Shown: in pieces, positions 10,001 through 19,831 of the stretch
Numbering within the stretch: the first letter of the stretch is position 1
Layout of the letters: each line of letters starts with the position of its first letter
Source: Planctomycetota bacterium
Lineage (GTDB): Bacteria; Planctomycetota; UBA1135; UBA2386
NCBI GenBank assembly: GCA_025459175.1
Contig: JALORC010000003.1
Location: 1 to 64,000 of the forward strand
Direction: 5' to 3'
Length of the DNA: 64,000 bases
Notes under the pieces: generated by a model
The model's database searches: none
What the model saw: the letters and a program-made list of their open reading frames with translations, nothing else
What the model was told of the DNA's origin: nothing
Position numbers and translations under genes: made by a program

Positions 10001-10213
10001 ATGGACACATCCGCCGAGTTGGCGCCTGAGGCCGGTCCCGATCCCATGCCACCGCACCGGCGCCAACGAGCGGTCCAAGGTGGTCCCGCTCCATCCTCCG
10101 CCGCTGCGCCCGCCGCGGGCCGACGGGTCGACCGGGATCCCCGGATCAGCCTCGATCCACTGCGGACGACCGACCGCTACCGCCTGGTGATGCCCTACGC
10201 CCAGCGGCTCTGA
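10001..10213 (+). CDS. Possible small hypothetical protein
   Basis: 70-aa ORF in an otherwise empty gap; no recognised motif. Confidence 0.2.
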   Translation: MDTSAELAPEAGPDPMPPHRRQRAVQGGPAPSSAAAPAAGRRVDRDPRISLDPLRTTDRYRLVMPYAQRL

Positions 10214-10277
10214 CGGCAGCCCGCGGCCGGCACCGGTCGGAATCAACTCGCGCGGGTAATCGTGCCGATCCAGGCAC

Positions 10278-10637
10278 ATGGAACATGACGACAACCGCCG
10301 CCGGGGTTCCCGCGTCCGGGTTGCTGCCATCGCCGCGCTGGTGACCGAAGGTGCCCTGAACCAAAACAATCAGGCGCTGTGCACGGTCAAGAACGTCTCG
10401 CGCACCGGCATCGGCCTCGAGACCGGACAACCACCGCTGGCCGGCCAGAGCGTCATCGTCCGCCTCGCTCTCGACGACGAGATGCACGAGATGCGCGCCC
10501 GCGCGATGCGAGTGCGGCGCCGTGGCACCACCAACTTCTACGACGTCGGCCTCGACTGGAGCAGCTCGTGCTCGCCGACGCAGCTGGTGTTCCTCGACAA
10601 GATCCTCGAGGTCATCGAGCAGCAGCCGCTCAGCTGA
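10278..10637 (+). CDS. PilZ domain protein
   Basis: 'RRRGSRVRV...NVSRTGIGLET...FYDVGLDW' PilZ pattern. Confidence 0.8.
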   Translation: MEHDDNRRRGSRVRVAAIAALVTEGALNQNNQALCTVKNVSRTGIGLETGQPPLAGQSVIVRLALDDEMHEMRARAMRVRRRGTTNFYDVGLDWSSSCSPTQLVFLDKILEVIEQQPLS

Positions 10638-10662
10638 GCAACTGCGCGCGACGCGCGCGCCG

Positions 10663-11685
10663 TCAATCGCCGTCCGGGGCGTCGAGCAACGCCTGCATGT
10701 CCGCCGGCAGCGGCGCGGTGAAGTTGATCTCGCGCGCCAGCATCGGGTGGAAGAACTGCAGCGTGTGCGAGTGCAGCGCGTGCCGATCGAGCACCAGTCG
10801 CTGCCGCTGGGCCTGGTCCAGCGTGCCGGCGATCTGGTGCAGGAACAGCCGCTCGTCGTGGCCGTAGAGCTTGTCGCCGACCAGCGGACAACCGATCGAC
10901 GCGAGGTGCACGCGGATCTGGTGGGTGCGACCGGTCTCCGGCCGCACGTCCAGCAGCGAGTAGCGATCGTTGCCGCGCACATACGCGTAGCGGGTCACCG
11001 CCGGCAGACCTTCGCCGGGCTCGCCGGTGGTCAACTTCAGCCGCACCGTCGACGACCGATCGGGCACCAGCGGCCGATCGATGACGCCGGCCGACTCGGC
11101 TGGCCGCCCGTGCACGACCGCGAGGTAGCTCTTCTTGACCAGCCGATCCTCGAACTGGCGCGACACGAACTGATGGAACTGCTCGTCGAGGCCGACCGCG
11201 ACCAGACCCGAGGTCTCGAGGTCGATCCGGTGCAGCAGCCGCGGCGCGATGTCGCTCTGCGGATCGTCCGGCTTGCGGTAGCGGCGATGCAGTTCCTGGA
11301 TCAGCGTGCCGGCGAGGTGGCGGCCCGACGGATGCACCGCCATGCCGGGCGGCTTGTCGACGGCGAGCATCCACTGGTCCTCGTAGAGGATCGGGAAGTC
11401 GAGCACGACGCCGGGGTCCGGCTGCGCCTGCAGCTGGGGCGGGATGTCGATGACGACGACGTCGCCGCACTTCACGCGGCGACCGGGCGCCATGTCGCGC
11501 CCGTTGACGCGGACCATGCCCTGTTCGAGCAAGCGTTGGATGCTCGAACGGGAGCGCCACGTCAGCACGGTCGCCAGCGCCACGTCGAGGCGCTGCCCAT
11601 CGAGCGCACCGTCGACCAGGATCTTCACCTGCTCGAGAGGCTTGCTGAGATCGCGCGGGCCTTCGCCGGGGAACTTTGGCAGCAC
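10663..11685 (-). CDS. RluA family 23S rRNA pseudouridine synthase with S4 domain
   Basis: 'PRLLHRIDLETSGLVAVG', 'PETGRTHQIRVHLASIGCPLVGDKLYG', N-terminal S4-like 'RSSIQRLLEQGMVRVNG'. Confidence 0.95.
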   Translation of the reverse strand: MLPKFPGEGPRDLSKPLEQVKILVDGALDGQRLDVALATVLTWRSRSSIQRLLEQGMVRVNGRDMAPGRRVKCGDVVVIDIPPQLQAQPDPGVVLDFPILYEDQWMLAVDKPPGMAVHPSGRHLAGTLIQELHRRYRKPDDPQSDIAPRLLHRIDLETSGLVAVGLDEQFHQFVSRQFEDRLVKKSYLAVVHGRPAESAGVIDRPLVPDRSSTVRLKLTTGEPGEGLPAVTRYAYVRGNDRYSLLDVRPETGRTHQIRVHLASIGCPLVGDKLYGHDERLFLHQIAGTLDQAQRQRLVLDRHALHSHTLQFFHPMLAREINFTAPLPADMQALLDAPDGD

Positions 11686-11719
11686 CGTGATCGAGCGGCG
11701 GCGCGCAGGCCGCCGCCGA

Positions 11720-12046
11720 CTATTCGCCGGACTTCTGGATCGTCGTGTCGGCGGTCAACGGATCGAAATCCGGCTGATCCGAGTTGCGGCGATCGTTGCC
11801 CTTGCCCGCCTTGGCGCGGCGCTTCTTGTTGGAACGCCCCACCGGCGCCCCACCACCGCGCTTGCGCTCGGCCATGACGATGTTGCGCAGACGCTCACGC
11901 TCTTCGCGGCGACGGCGATCGCTGGTCTTCTCGTGGTAGGCGTGCTTCTTGGCGAGACGGAAGATGCCCGCGTAGTTGCACTGGCGCTTGAAGCGACGCA
12001 GAGCAGCTTCCAGCGGCTCGTTCGGACGGACCTGGACTCGGATCAT
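11720..12046 (-). CDS. rpsU: 30S ribosomal protein bS21 with C-terminal extension
   Basis: 'MIRVQVRPNEPLEAALRRFKRQCNYAGIFRLAKKHAYHEKTSDRRRREERERLRN' then ~50 aa Lys/Arg-rich and Asp-containing tail. Confidence 0.9.
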   Translation of the reverse strand: MIRVQVRPNEPLEAALRRFKRQCNYAGIFRLAKKHAYHEKTSDRRRREERERLRNIVMAERKRGGGAPVGRSNKKRRAKAGKGNDRRNSDQPDFDPLTADTTIQKSGE

Positions 12047-12215
12047 GCGAAAAGGGAGGAACGCTCGGAGCGGATCGGACGGACTGCCGCGGCCAGGACC
12101 GGTTGGCACCGACGAGTGGCGTCGCTGACGTTGACGACACTCCCTGGACTGGCGAAAGGGCGAGGCAGGATACAGAATCGCGCCCGGAGGGCAATGCTGC
12201 CTTCCACCCGCCGCG

Positions 12216-14474
12216 ATGACGACTCCCAGCCCCGAACGCGCGGTGACCTTGCAGGGCACGATCGAGCGCTTCACGTTCCGCAACCCGGACACCGGCTGGG
12301 CCGTCGTGAAGCTGATCGACGAAGCCACCGGGCGGCCGCTGACCGCGGTCGGATCGATGGCAGAACTCAAGGAAGGACAGAGGCTTAAGATCACCGGCAC
12401 GGAATCCGCCCACGCCAAGTTCGGGCTCCAGGTCAAGGTCGACCAGTTCGAGGCGATCGCGCCGTGCAGCGTCGAAGGCATCGAAGCCTACCTCGCCTCG
12501 GGGCTGGTGAAGGGCATCGGCCCGGGCACCGCGAAGAAGATCACCGCCGCGTTCGGGCTCGACACGCTGCGGGTCGTCGAGGAGCAGCCCGAGCGGCTGC
12601 GCCAGGTGCGCGGCCTCGGCGACCGGCGCATCGAGGACCTGCAGCAAGCGGTGCGGGCGCAGAAGGACCTGCAGAACGTGCTGGTGTTCCTGCGCACCTA
12701 CGGGCTCGGCGCGGCGCTGGCGGCGCGCATCGTGCGCCGCCATGGTGCCAACGCGTCGGCGCTGGTGCAGGCCAACCCGTACCGGCTCGCCGACGAGGGC
12801 ATCGGCATCGGCTTCCGCACCGCGGACCGCCTGGCGGGCCAGCTCGGCATCGCGCCGGAGGCCCCCGAACGACTCGCCGCCGGACTGGAGTTCACGCTCG
12901 CGCAGGCGGCGAAGGAAGGGCACTGCTTCCTGCCGGAGCACGAACTGCTGGAACGCACGGCCGAACTGCTCGCCAGCACCACCGCGGCGCTGCAGCCGCA
13001 CGTGGTCGAGCTCGCGCACGCGGGCCGCATCGCGCGCCAGCTGCCGCCCGGGCCGGCGCTGCTGCACGAGGATCCGCGCCCGATCGTCTACCCGGTGACG
13101 CTGGCGACCGCCGAAGCGGGCGTCGCGCGCGCGCTCGACGGGTTGTTGCGCGGCGACCGCGAACGTCTGCCGGTGCGGCCGGACGCCGCCGTGGCGTGGT
13201 TCGAGCAGACCTCGGGCATGGCGCTGCCGGACGGGCAGCGCACGGCGCTGGTGCGAGCGCTGTCCGAACCGGTGTCGGTGATCACCGGCGGTCCGGGCGT
13301 CGGCAAGACCACGATCGTGCGCGCGCTGGTGCAGATCCTGGCCCAGAAGGACCGGCGCCTGCTGCTGGCGGCGCCGACCGGGCGCGCCGCCAAGCGCCTC
13401 GAGGAATCGACGGGTCATCCGGCGACGACGTTGCACCGGTTGCTCGAGTTCACGCCGGGGATCGGCCGCTTCGCCCGGTCGCAGAACAACCTGCTCGAAG
13501 GCGACCTGCTGGTCGTCGACGAGGCGTCGATGCTCGACATCCAGCTCGCCTATTCGCTGCTGGCGGCGGTGCCGAGGACGATGTCGCTGGTGCTGGTCGG
13601 CGACTGCAACCAGCTGCCGTCGGTGGGCCCGGGCAACGTGCTCGCCGACGTGCTGGCGAGCGGCCGCGTGCCGACCACGGCCCTGACGCAGATCTTCCGC
13701 CAGCAGCGCGGCTCCGACATCGTGCGCGTCGCGCACGGCATCCTGCAGGACGAGGTGCCGGCGAGCGGCGGCGAGGGCAGCGACTTCTACTTCGTCGAGG
13801 CGCGCAATGCCGCGCACGCGAGGCTGCTGATCCGCGAGCTGGTGATGCAGCGCATCCCGCGCCGGTTCGGGCTCGATCCGCAGCGCGACGTGCAGGTGCT
13901 GTGCCCGATGTACCGCGGCGAGGTCGGCGCCGACACGATCAATCGCGACCTGCAGGACCTGCTCAACCCCGGCCAGATCGAGATCGAGCGCGGCGGCAAG
14001 ATCTATCGCACCGGCGACAAGGTGATGCAGATCCGCAACGACTACGACCGCGAGGTCTGGAACGGCGACGTCGGCCGCATCACGCACATCGACACCGGCG
14101 CCGCGAAGGCGTTCGTGCGCTTCCCGGAGCGCGAACAGGAGTACCGCTTCGAGGATCTCGGCGACCTGGTGCCGGCCTACGCGATCTCGGTGCACCGCTC
14201 GCAGGGCAGCGAGTACCCGGCGGTCGTGCTGCCGATCACGACCGATCACTTCCTGATGCTGCGGCGCAGTCTGCTCTACACGGCGATCACGCGCGGCAAG
14301 CAGCTGGTGGTCGTGGTCGGCTCGCGCAAGGCGCTCGAACAGGCCGTGCACAACGCCGACGACGGGCACCGCTACTCGGGCCTGCGCGAACGCCTGCGCG
14401 ACCTCGTGCGCGCCGACGGCATCCACCCGGAGCGCGCGGCTGGCGGTGCGCCGCCGCGGCAGCACGAAGCCTGA
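12216..14474 (+). CDS. RecD2-like ATP-dependent DNA helicase (SF1B)
   Basis: N-terminal HhH region, Walker A 'ITGGPGVGKTTIV', 'VVDEASMLDI', 'QIFRQQRGSDIV', 'AYAISVHRSQGSEYPAVVLP'. Confidence 0.95.
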   Translation: MTTPSPERAVTLQGTIERFTFRNPDTGWAVVKLIDEATGRPLTAVGSMAELKEGQRLKITGTESAHAKFGLQVKVDQFEAIAPCSVEGIEAYLASGLVKGIGPGTAKKITAAFGLDTLRVVEEQPERLRQVRGLGDRRIEDLQQAVRAQKDLQNVLVFLRTYGLGAALAARIVRRHGANASALVQANPYRLADEGIGIGFRTADRLAGQLGIAPEAPERLAAGLEFTLAQAAKEGHCFLPEHELLERTAELLASTTAALQPHVVELAHAGRIARQLPPGPALLHEDPRPIVYPVTLATAEAGVARALDGLLRGDRERLPVRPDAAVAWFEQTSGMALPDGQRTALVRALSEPVSVITGGPGVGKTTIVRALVQILAQKDRRLLLAAPTGRAAKRLEESTGHPATTLHRLLEFTPGIGRFARSQNNLLEGDLLVVDEASMLDIQLAYSLLAAVPRTMSLVLVGDCNQLPSVGPGNVLADVLASGRVPTTALTQIFRQQRGSDIVRVAHGILQDEVPASGGEGSDFYFVEARNAAHARLLIRELVMQRIPRRFGLDPQRDVQVLCPMYRGEVGADTINRDLQDLLNPGQIEIERGGKIYRTGDKVMQIRNDYDREVWNGDVGRITHIDTGAAKAFVRFPEREQEYRFEDLGDLVPAYAISVHRSQGSEYPAVVLPITTDHFLMLRRSLLYTAITRGKQLVVVVGSRKALEQAVHNADDGHRYSGLRERLRDLVRADGIHPERAAGGAPPRQHEA

Positions 14475-14502
14475 GCGGCTGGCGCAGGGCGGGACCTCGC
14501 CG

Positions 14503-17500
14503 TCAGCTGCCGATCTGGATCTGCAGCCCACCGCTCAACGCCAGGCCGAGGAAGGGCCCAGCCGGGTCGAGCACCGCCCACTGGAAGAACAGGTTGCTGC
14601 CGACCAGCGTCGGCACCGCCGGGATCGGCACCGGCGCGCTGCCGGAGCCCGCGCCGTCGAGGAACACCGTCGCGCCGGAGCCGATCGGGAAGTCGAGCAG
14701 CGCGCGGCACAGCCCGAGCGCGATGTTCGACGAGCCACCGGACCAGAACTGCACCGCGGCGGAGTTCGGCAGGCCCTGCGCGATCGTGTTCGCGAACGCC
14801 GCGTTGCCGACCGTCGGCAGCCCCGCGGCACCGTTGCCCGGCACGCCGTTCGACCCGGCGCAACCGAGCCCGTACGGCAACACGAACGCGATGCCGGCCC
14901 CGCTCGGGTCGTAGACCCACGGCTCGATGCCGTTGATGCCGTCGTCGCAGGCGAAGTAGGTCTTGCTGCCGAGGCTGAAGAACTGGCTCAGCGACACCGC
15001 GCCGACCCCACCACCACCGAAGTTCGAGACCTGGCGCGTGTTCGCCGCGGTGCCGTCGGACAGCCACAGCTGCAGACCGCTCGCCAGATCGACGGCACCG
15101 AACAGCACCTGCGTGCCACCGAGTGCAGCGGTCACGGTGCCGGCGAGCGGACCGTTCGCGAGCCCCGGCGCGACGTCGGCGACGAGGCGCGTGCCGATCG
15201 TCGTGCCGTCGGTGAGCCACAGCTCGGTGCCGGCCCCGGTCAGGTCGTCGTGCAGGAAGAACAGCCCCGCCTGCGTCGCCACCAGATCGGTGTACGGAGT
15301 GAGTCGGCCGAACGCGGTCGTGGTGACCGGCACCGTGCCGAGCGCGGTGCCGTCGCTGACCCAGAGCTCGCGCTGCCCCGCCACCACCGCCGTGAAGAAC
15401 AGCCGATTGCCGGCAGCCACCAGTCGGTCCGGCGTCGAACTCACGAGGCCCGGTGCCAGATCGCGCACCAGCATCGTGCCGCCCGGCGTGCCGTCCGATC
15501 GCCAGAGTTCGCGCCCTGAGCCGGCGATCTGTGCGGTGAAGTAGCAGATCGAGCCCACGGCGCAGAGTTCGTCCGGCTGCGAGTTCGCGCTGCCGGGGTT
15601 GAGGTCGAGGCCGAACGTGCCCGCCGCCGTCCCGTCGGTGATCCACAACTCCGCACCGGCCAGGCCGTCGTTGGCGGTGAAGAACGCGCGGCTGCCGGCG
15701 GCGGTGAAGTTCTCGGCCAACAGCGAGAAGCTGTCGGCGCTGCCCGGCCGGATGTCGCGCAGCTCGAACGTGCCGACCGCGGTGCCGTCGCTGACCCAGA
15801 GCTCGCGACCGTTCGCCGAGATGCCCGAGAACAGCACCAGCGAGCCCAGCGTCGCGAGGCCGCGCGGCGCCACCGCCGGCACCTGGAACGTCAGCCTGGT
15901 CGTGACCCCGGTCAGCGAATCGCTGCGGAACAGCTGCTGCCCCTGCTGGAACAGATTGCCGACGCAGAACACGTCGCTGCCGCGCGTCGTCGGATACTCC
16001 GGGTTGGAGCCGAACGAACCCGGCTGCAGGTCGATCAGCATCGACGTCCCGGCCAGCGTGCCGTCGCTGACGTACGGCTCGGTGCCGTTGTTGTTGCTGC
16101 CGGCGGCGAACCAGACCCGACCGCCGTAGTCGCGGAAGTCGCGCGGCGAGCTGCTGGTGTAGGGCCGATTCACGTCCGCGAGCAGCAGCGTGCCGGCCAC
16201 GGTGCCGTCGGTGCGGCACGGCTCGTCACCGGCACCGCCGAACGCGGACGTCATCAGCACCGACGCGCCGAACGCGGTGATCGCATCCGGTACCGTCGAC
16301 AGGTTGCCCGTCGACAGATCGGCGACCAGCGCGGTGCCGGCGATGGTGCCATCGGTGCGGTGCAGTTCGACGCCTACCGACGGCGCCTGCGCCGCGAACC
16401 ACAGCTCGGTGCCGATCGGTGCGAACGCGCCGGGGTTCGACGAACCCGAGCCCGGGATCAGATCCGCGAGCCGGAACGTGCCCGGACCGGTGCCGTCGCT
16501 GCGCCACGGCTCGCGCCCCGCTGCGTCGACCGCGCTGAACACGACCACGCTGCCGATCGTGGTCAGCTCGACAGGATCACCGCCGACCGGCCCCGGCTGC
16601 AGGTCGGCGACCAGCTGCGTGCCCACCGCGGTGCCGTCGGTGCGGTAGAGCTCGCGGCCGACGCCGGCGCCATCGGCGGAGAACCATGCAGTGCTGCCGG
16701 TGGTGACGAACTCGCGCGGCAGCGACCCGGTGGCGCCCGGCTGCAGTTCGGCGAGCTGGAACGTGCCGGCCGGGGTGCCATCGCTGACGAACGGTTCCTG
16801 GCCACCGCCGACCTCGGCTGCGAACAACAGCCGCGCGCCGAAGGCCGCCAACTGCGTGTAGGTCGTGTTCCCTGTGCCTGGGTTCAGATCGGCCACCAGC
16901 GTGGTGCCGAGCGCGGTGCCGTCCGTGCGATGCAGTTCGAAACCGGTGGCGGTCGTCTGGGCGACGAAAAACAACGTCGAGCCGACCACGGTCAACTGCG
17001 CCGGGCTCGAGGACGGTCCGCCGACGACCAGATCGGCGACCAGCGTGGTGCCCGCCGCCGTGCCGTCGCTGCGCCACAGCTCGGTGCCGGTGCTGCCATC
17101 GCTGGCGCTGAAGTAGACGAAGCCCCCCATGCGCACGAGATGGTCGGGGTTGCTGGCGGCGGTCCCGGCGCGCAGGTCGCGCACCAGCACGGTGCCGGCG
17201 GTGGTGCCGTCGGTCTTCCACAGCTCGCGGCCGAAGCCCGGCACCTCGGCGGCGAACAGGACCTCGCTGCCGAGCACCACGAAGTCGTCGGGGAAGCTGT
17301 TGCCCGCCGGCATCAGGTCCAGCAGCAGATGCGTGCCCGCCTGGCTGCCGTCGGTGACCCATGGCTCGATGCCATGGCCGCTGGTGGCGCGGAACACGGC
17401 GCGATTGCCGATCACGTGGAAGGCCGGGATCGCGCTGCCGACCTGGCCGCTGGTCGTGGTGACGAGGTTGCCGACCAGCGACTGCGCGGCAGCGGCAGCC

Positions 17501-17550
17501 GACAGCGTCGCGACAGCGAGAACGGACCGGGACAGTGAGGTACGGCGCAT
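14503..17550 (-). CDS. Secreted ELWxxDGT-repeat protein with shared C-terminal domain
   Basis: Signal peptide 'MRRTSLSRSVLAVATLSAAAAAQS'; about 17 ELWxxDGT repeats; C-terminus 'PIPAVPTLVGSNLFFQWAVLDPAGPFLGLALSGGLQIQIGS'. Confidence 0.9.
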   Translation of the reverse strand: MRRTSLSRSVLAVATLSAAAAAQSLVGNLVTTTSGQVGSAIPAFHVIGNRAVFRATSGHGIEPWVTDGSQAGTHLLLDLMPAGNSFPDDFVVLGSEVLFAAEVPGFGRELWKTDGTTAGTVLVRDLRAGTAASNPDHLVRMGGFVYFSASDGSTGTELWRSDGTAAGTTLVADLVVGGPSSSPAQLTVVGSTLFFVAQTTATGFELHRTDGTALGTTLVADLNPGTGNTTYTQLAAFGARLLFAAEVGGGQEPFVSDGTPAGTFQLAELQPGATGSLPREFVTTGSTAWFSADGAGVGRELYRTDGTAVGTQLVADLQPGPVGGDPVELTTIGSVVVFSAVDAAGREPWRSDGTGPGTFRLADLIPGSGSSNPGAFAPIGTELWFAAQAPSVGVELHRTDGTIAGTALVADLSTGNLSTVPDAITAFGASVLMTSAFGGAGDEPCRTDGTVAGTLLLADVNRPYTSSSPRDFRDYGGRVWFAAGSNNNGTEPYVSDGTLAGTSMLIDLQPGSFGSNPEYPTTRGSDVFCVGNLFQQGQQLFRSDSLTGVTTRLTFQVPAVAPRGLATLGSLVLFSGISANGRELWVSDGTAVGTFELRDIRPGSADSFSLLAENFTAAGSRAFFTANDGLAGAELWITDGTAAGTFGLDLNPGSANSQPDELCAVGSICYFTAQIAGSGRELWRSDGTPGGTMLVRDLAPGLVSSTPDRLVAAGNRLFFTAVVAGQRELWVSDGTALGTVPVTTTAFGRLTPYTDLVATQAGLFFLHDDLTGAGTELWLTDGTTIGTRLVADVAPGLANGPLAGTVTAALGGTQVLFGAVDLASGLQLWLSDGTAANTRQVSNFGGGGVGAVSLSQFFSLGSKTYFACDDGINGIEPWVYDPSGAGIAFVLPYGLGCAGSNGVPGNGAAGLPTVGNAAFANTIAQGLPNSAAVQFWSGGSSNIALGLCRALLDFPIGSGATVFLDGAGSGSAPVPIPAVPTLVGSNLFFQWAVLDPAGPFLGLALSGGLQIQIGS

Positions 17551-17689
17551 GGGATCGGGATGGAGAGGCCCATGGGGTCCACGCGGAATGCCGCCCCTCG
17601 AGCCTTCAACATTATCCCACGGCCGCCGTGCGATCGCCCCGAGCACCGTTCCGGTCAGCGCGTCCCCCCACACGCCGATGGCACCGGTC

Positions 17690-18166
17690 TCAGCCGCCGA
17701 GCGTCGCGTGCAGGAACCACGCGTGCTTCTCGAACTGCGCGATCATGCCGGTCAGCAGGTCGAACGAGTCCTCGTCCGCGTGCTCCTTCGCGACCTCGCG
17801 CGCCGCGCGCATGCCGTCGAGAAGCGTGCCGATGCGCTCGGCGAGCAGCGCCACGTGCTCGAGGTCCTTGGTCACGTCCTGCGGGTAGTCCGGCAGCCGC
17901 GACTTCTTCGCGACGTGCTTCGCGGTGCCGACGGCGAGGTGACCGAGCGTCAGGATGCGCTCGGCGACCTCGTCGTTGTTGGCGGCCTGGTCGGTCGCGA
18001 ACGTGTCGAACAACGGGTGCAGCGCGGCGAACTGCGGGCCCTTGATGTTCCAGTGCGCGACCTTGATCTGCGTGTAGAGGTCGAGACCGTCGGTCAGCAC
18101 CGCGCGCAGCGCTTCGCAGACCTTCTTGCGAGCGTCGGCGGACAAGTGGCTCGGGGTGTTCTTCAT
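17690..18166 (-). CDS. dps: Dps/ferritin-like DNA starvation protection protein
   Basis: 'YTQIKVAHWNIKGPQFAALHPLFD', 'IGTLLDGMRAA...LTGMIAQFEKHAWFL'. Confidence 0.9.
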   Translation of the reverse strand: MKNTPSHLSADARKKVCEALRAVLTDGLDLYTQIKVAHWNIKGPQFAALHPLFDTFATDQAANNDEVAERILTLGHLAVGTAKHVAKKSRLPDYPQDVTKDLEHVALLAERIGTLLDGMRAAREVAKEHADEDSFDLLTGMIAQFEKHAWFLHATLGG

Positions 18167-18723
18167 GGCGAGTTCGGGGACGGTTGGTTCGGGATCACCT
18201 GCTCCGACCACGATAGGGCGACCGCGGCGGCGTTGACCACCGCGGCGATGCGGATCGCGTCGTGCACCTGCGCGGTCGTCAGGCCGCCGTCGGTGACGAC
18301 CTTCTCGTGCGCCTGCACACAGGTGCCGCAGCCGTTCACCGCGCTGACCGCGAGCGCGAACAACTCGAAGTCGAGCTTGTCGCCGGCCGGCGCCGCCAGT
18401 CGCTGCATGCGCAGCCGCGGCGGCAGCTGTTCGTAGTCCGGTTTGCCGACCATGTGCCGGAACCGGTAGTAGACGTTGTTCATCGCCATCAGCGCGGCGG
18501 CCGCCTGCGCGTCGGCCTCGGTGGCCGCCGGCAGCTCGGCGCCGGCGGCAGCCTGCACCGCGGCGGCGAGCCGGGTCGAACGCGCGGCCAACGCAACCGC
18601 GAGTGCCACGCCGAACCGCTGCGGCCCGGTCAGCGCGCCGCCCTGCAGCACGCTGCCGAGGTTGAGGCGGATGTCCTTGGCGGCGTCCGGCAGCACCGCC
18701 ACGAGTTCCTGGAGCGCTTGCAT
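18163..18723 (-). CDS. ahpD: AhpD-like alkylhydroperoxidase (carboxymuconolactone decarboxylase fold)
   Basis: 'AVSAVNGCGTCVQAHEKVV' CxxC; ATGA overlap with dps downstream. Confidence 0.9.
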   Translation of the reverse strand: MQALQELVAVLPDAAKDIRLNLGSVLQGGALTGPQRFGVALAVALAARSTRLAAAVQAAAGAELPAATEADAQAAAALMAMNNVYYRFRHMVGKPDYEQLPPRLRMQRLAAPAGDKLDFELFALAVSAVNGCGTCVQAHEKVVTDGGLTTAQVHDAIRIAAVVNAAAVALSWSEQVIPNQPSPNSP

Positions 18724-19262
18724 CACTTCACCTCGAGGGTCTTGTCGCCCTTCTTCCAGTTGCACGGGCACAGCTCGCCGGTCTGCAGCGCGTCCAGCGT
18801 GCGCAGCACCTCGTCGACGTTGCGACCGACGTCGAGGTCGTGCACCGACACGAAGCGGATCACGCCCTGCGGGTCGACGATCCACGTCGCGCGCAGGGGG
18901 ATGCCTTCCTGCGGGTGCAAGATGCCGAGCGCCTGGCACAGCTCGCGCTTCTTGTCGGCGAGCATCGGGAACGGCAGCGCCTTCAGGTCCGGGTGGTGCT
19001 GGCGCCAGGCCAGGTGCACGAACTCGCTGTCGCACGACAGGCCGAGCAGCTGTGCGTCGCGATCGGCGAAGTCGCCGTTGCGCTTGCCGAACTCGGCGAT
19101 CTCGGTCGGGCACACGAACGTGAAGTCGAGCGGCCACGAGAACACCACCATCCACTTGCCGGGGAAGGTGTCGTTCTGGATGTCCTGGAACTGCTTGCCG
19201 GCCTCGAGCGAGACGGCGGCGGGGAGGCGGAAGTGCGGGAAGTGGTTGCCTACGGTCAGCAT
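18723..19262 (-). CDS. ahpC: Peroxiredoxin AhpC
   Basis: 'DFTFVCPTEIAEFG' peroxidatic Cys, 'GELCPCNWKKGD' resolving Cys; ATGA overlap with ahpD. Confidence 0.95.
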   Translation of the reverse strand: MLTVGNHFPHFRLPAAVSLEAGKQFQDIQNDTFPGKWMVVFSWPLDFTFVCPTEIAEFGKRNGDFADRDAQLLGLSCDSEFVHLAWRQHHPDLKALPFPMLADKKRELCQALGILHPQEGIPLRATWIVDPQGVIRFVSVHDLDVGRNVDEVLRTLDALQTGELCPCNWKKGDKTLEVK

Positions 19263-19294
19263 GTCTGCGTCCTCTTGTTGGATACGATGTTGTT

Positions 19295-19309
19295 TTGGAC
19301 TTTGTCTAA
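19295..19309. promoter_or_regulatory. Candidate Fur/PerR operator upstream of ahpC
   Basis: TTGGAC-TTT-GTCTAA, near-perfect palindrome matching the site upstream of the fur-family gene. Confidence 0.6.
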
Positions 19310-19347
19310 TCTCAGGTTGCGAGCGAAGCTGGCAATCTCCACTCGCT

Positions 19348-19770
19348 TCAGCGGCGGCGTCCCGGCTTGCGGCGCCCGCGCACGACGACCATGTATTCGC
19401 GGACGTCGACGCCCTCGAGCTCGTCTACCTTGCCGACCCGCAGCGCCTGCCACGGGATGTCCTCGATGATCCCGGTCTCGTCGTCGACGAAGTGGTGGTG
19501 CGGCTCGACGTTGGGGTCGAACACGACACTGCCCTCGGCCAGCACCAGCTGCTGCACGAGCCCGTGCTCGCGGAACGTCTGCAGCGTGTTGTAGACGGTG
19601 GCGCGGGACACCATCGGGAACTCGGCCTTGACCCGGCTCCACACCTGATCGGCGGTCGGGTGGTCCTTCGTGTCGAGCACGTAGGCAGCGATCGCGACGC
19701 GCTGCGCCGAGGGCCGGATGCCGGCGCGCTCGAGGCGGTCGATCAGGGGTTGCTGGGGAGTGCTGCTCAC
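19348..19770 (-). CDS. perR: Fur family transcriptional regulator, PerR-like
   Basis: 'RPSAQRVAIAAYVLDTKDHPTADQVWSRVKAEFPMVSRATVYNTLQTFREHGLV', 'PHHHFVDDETG'; adjacent to ahpCD-dps; GTG start. Confidence 0.85.
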   Translation of the reverse strand: MSSTPQQPLIDRLERAGIRPSAQRVAIAAYVLDTKDHPTADQVWSRVKAEFPMVSRATVYNTLQTFREHGLVQQLVLAEGSVVFDPNVEPHHHFVDDETGIIEDIPWQALRVGKVDELEGVDVREYMVVVRGRRKPGRRR

Positions 19771-19777
19771 GACGTTC

Positions 19778-19792
19778 TTAGACTACGTCCAA
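19778..19792. promoter_or_regulatory. Candidate Fur/PerR operator upstream of perR
   Basis: TTAGAC-TAC-GTCCAA immediately 5' of the GTG start, same consensus as 19295-19309. Confidence 0.6.
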
Positions 19793-19831
19793 TCTTCGGC
19801 TCGGTCAAGCTGAAACTGTAGGGTGCGAAGC

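Noticed and set aside
11895-14531. 878-aa minus-strand ORF
   Set aside because: Antisense of the RecD2-like helicase, which has all helicase motifs.
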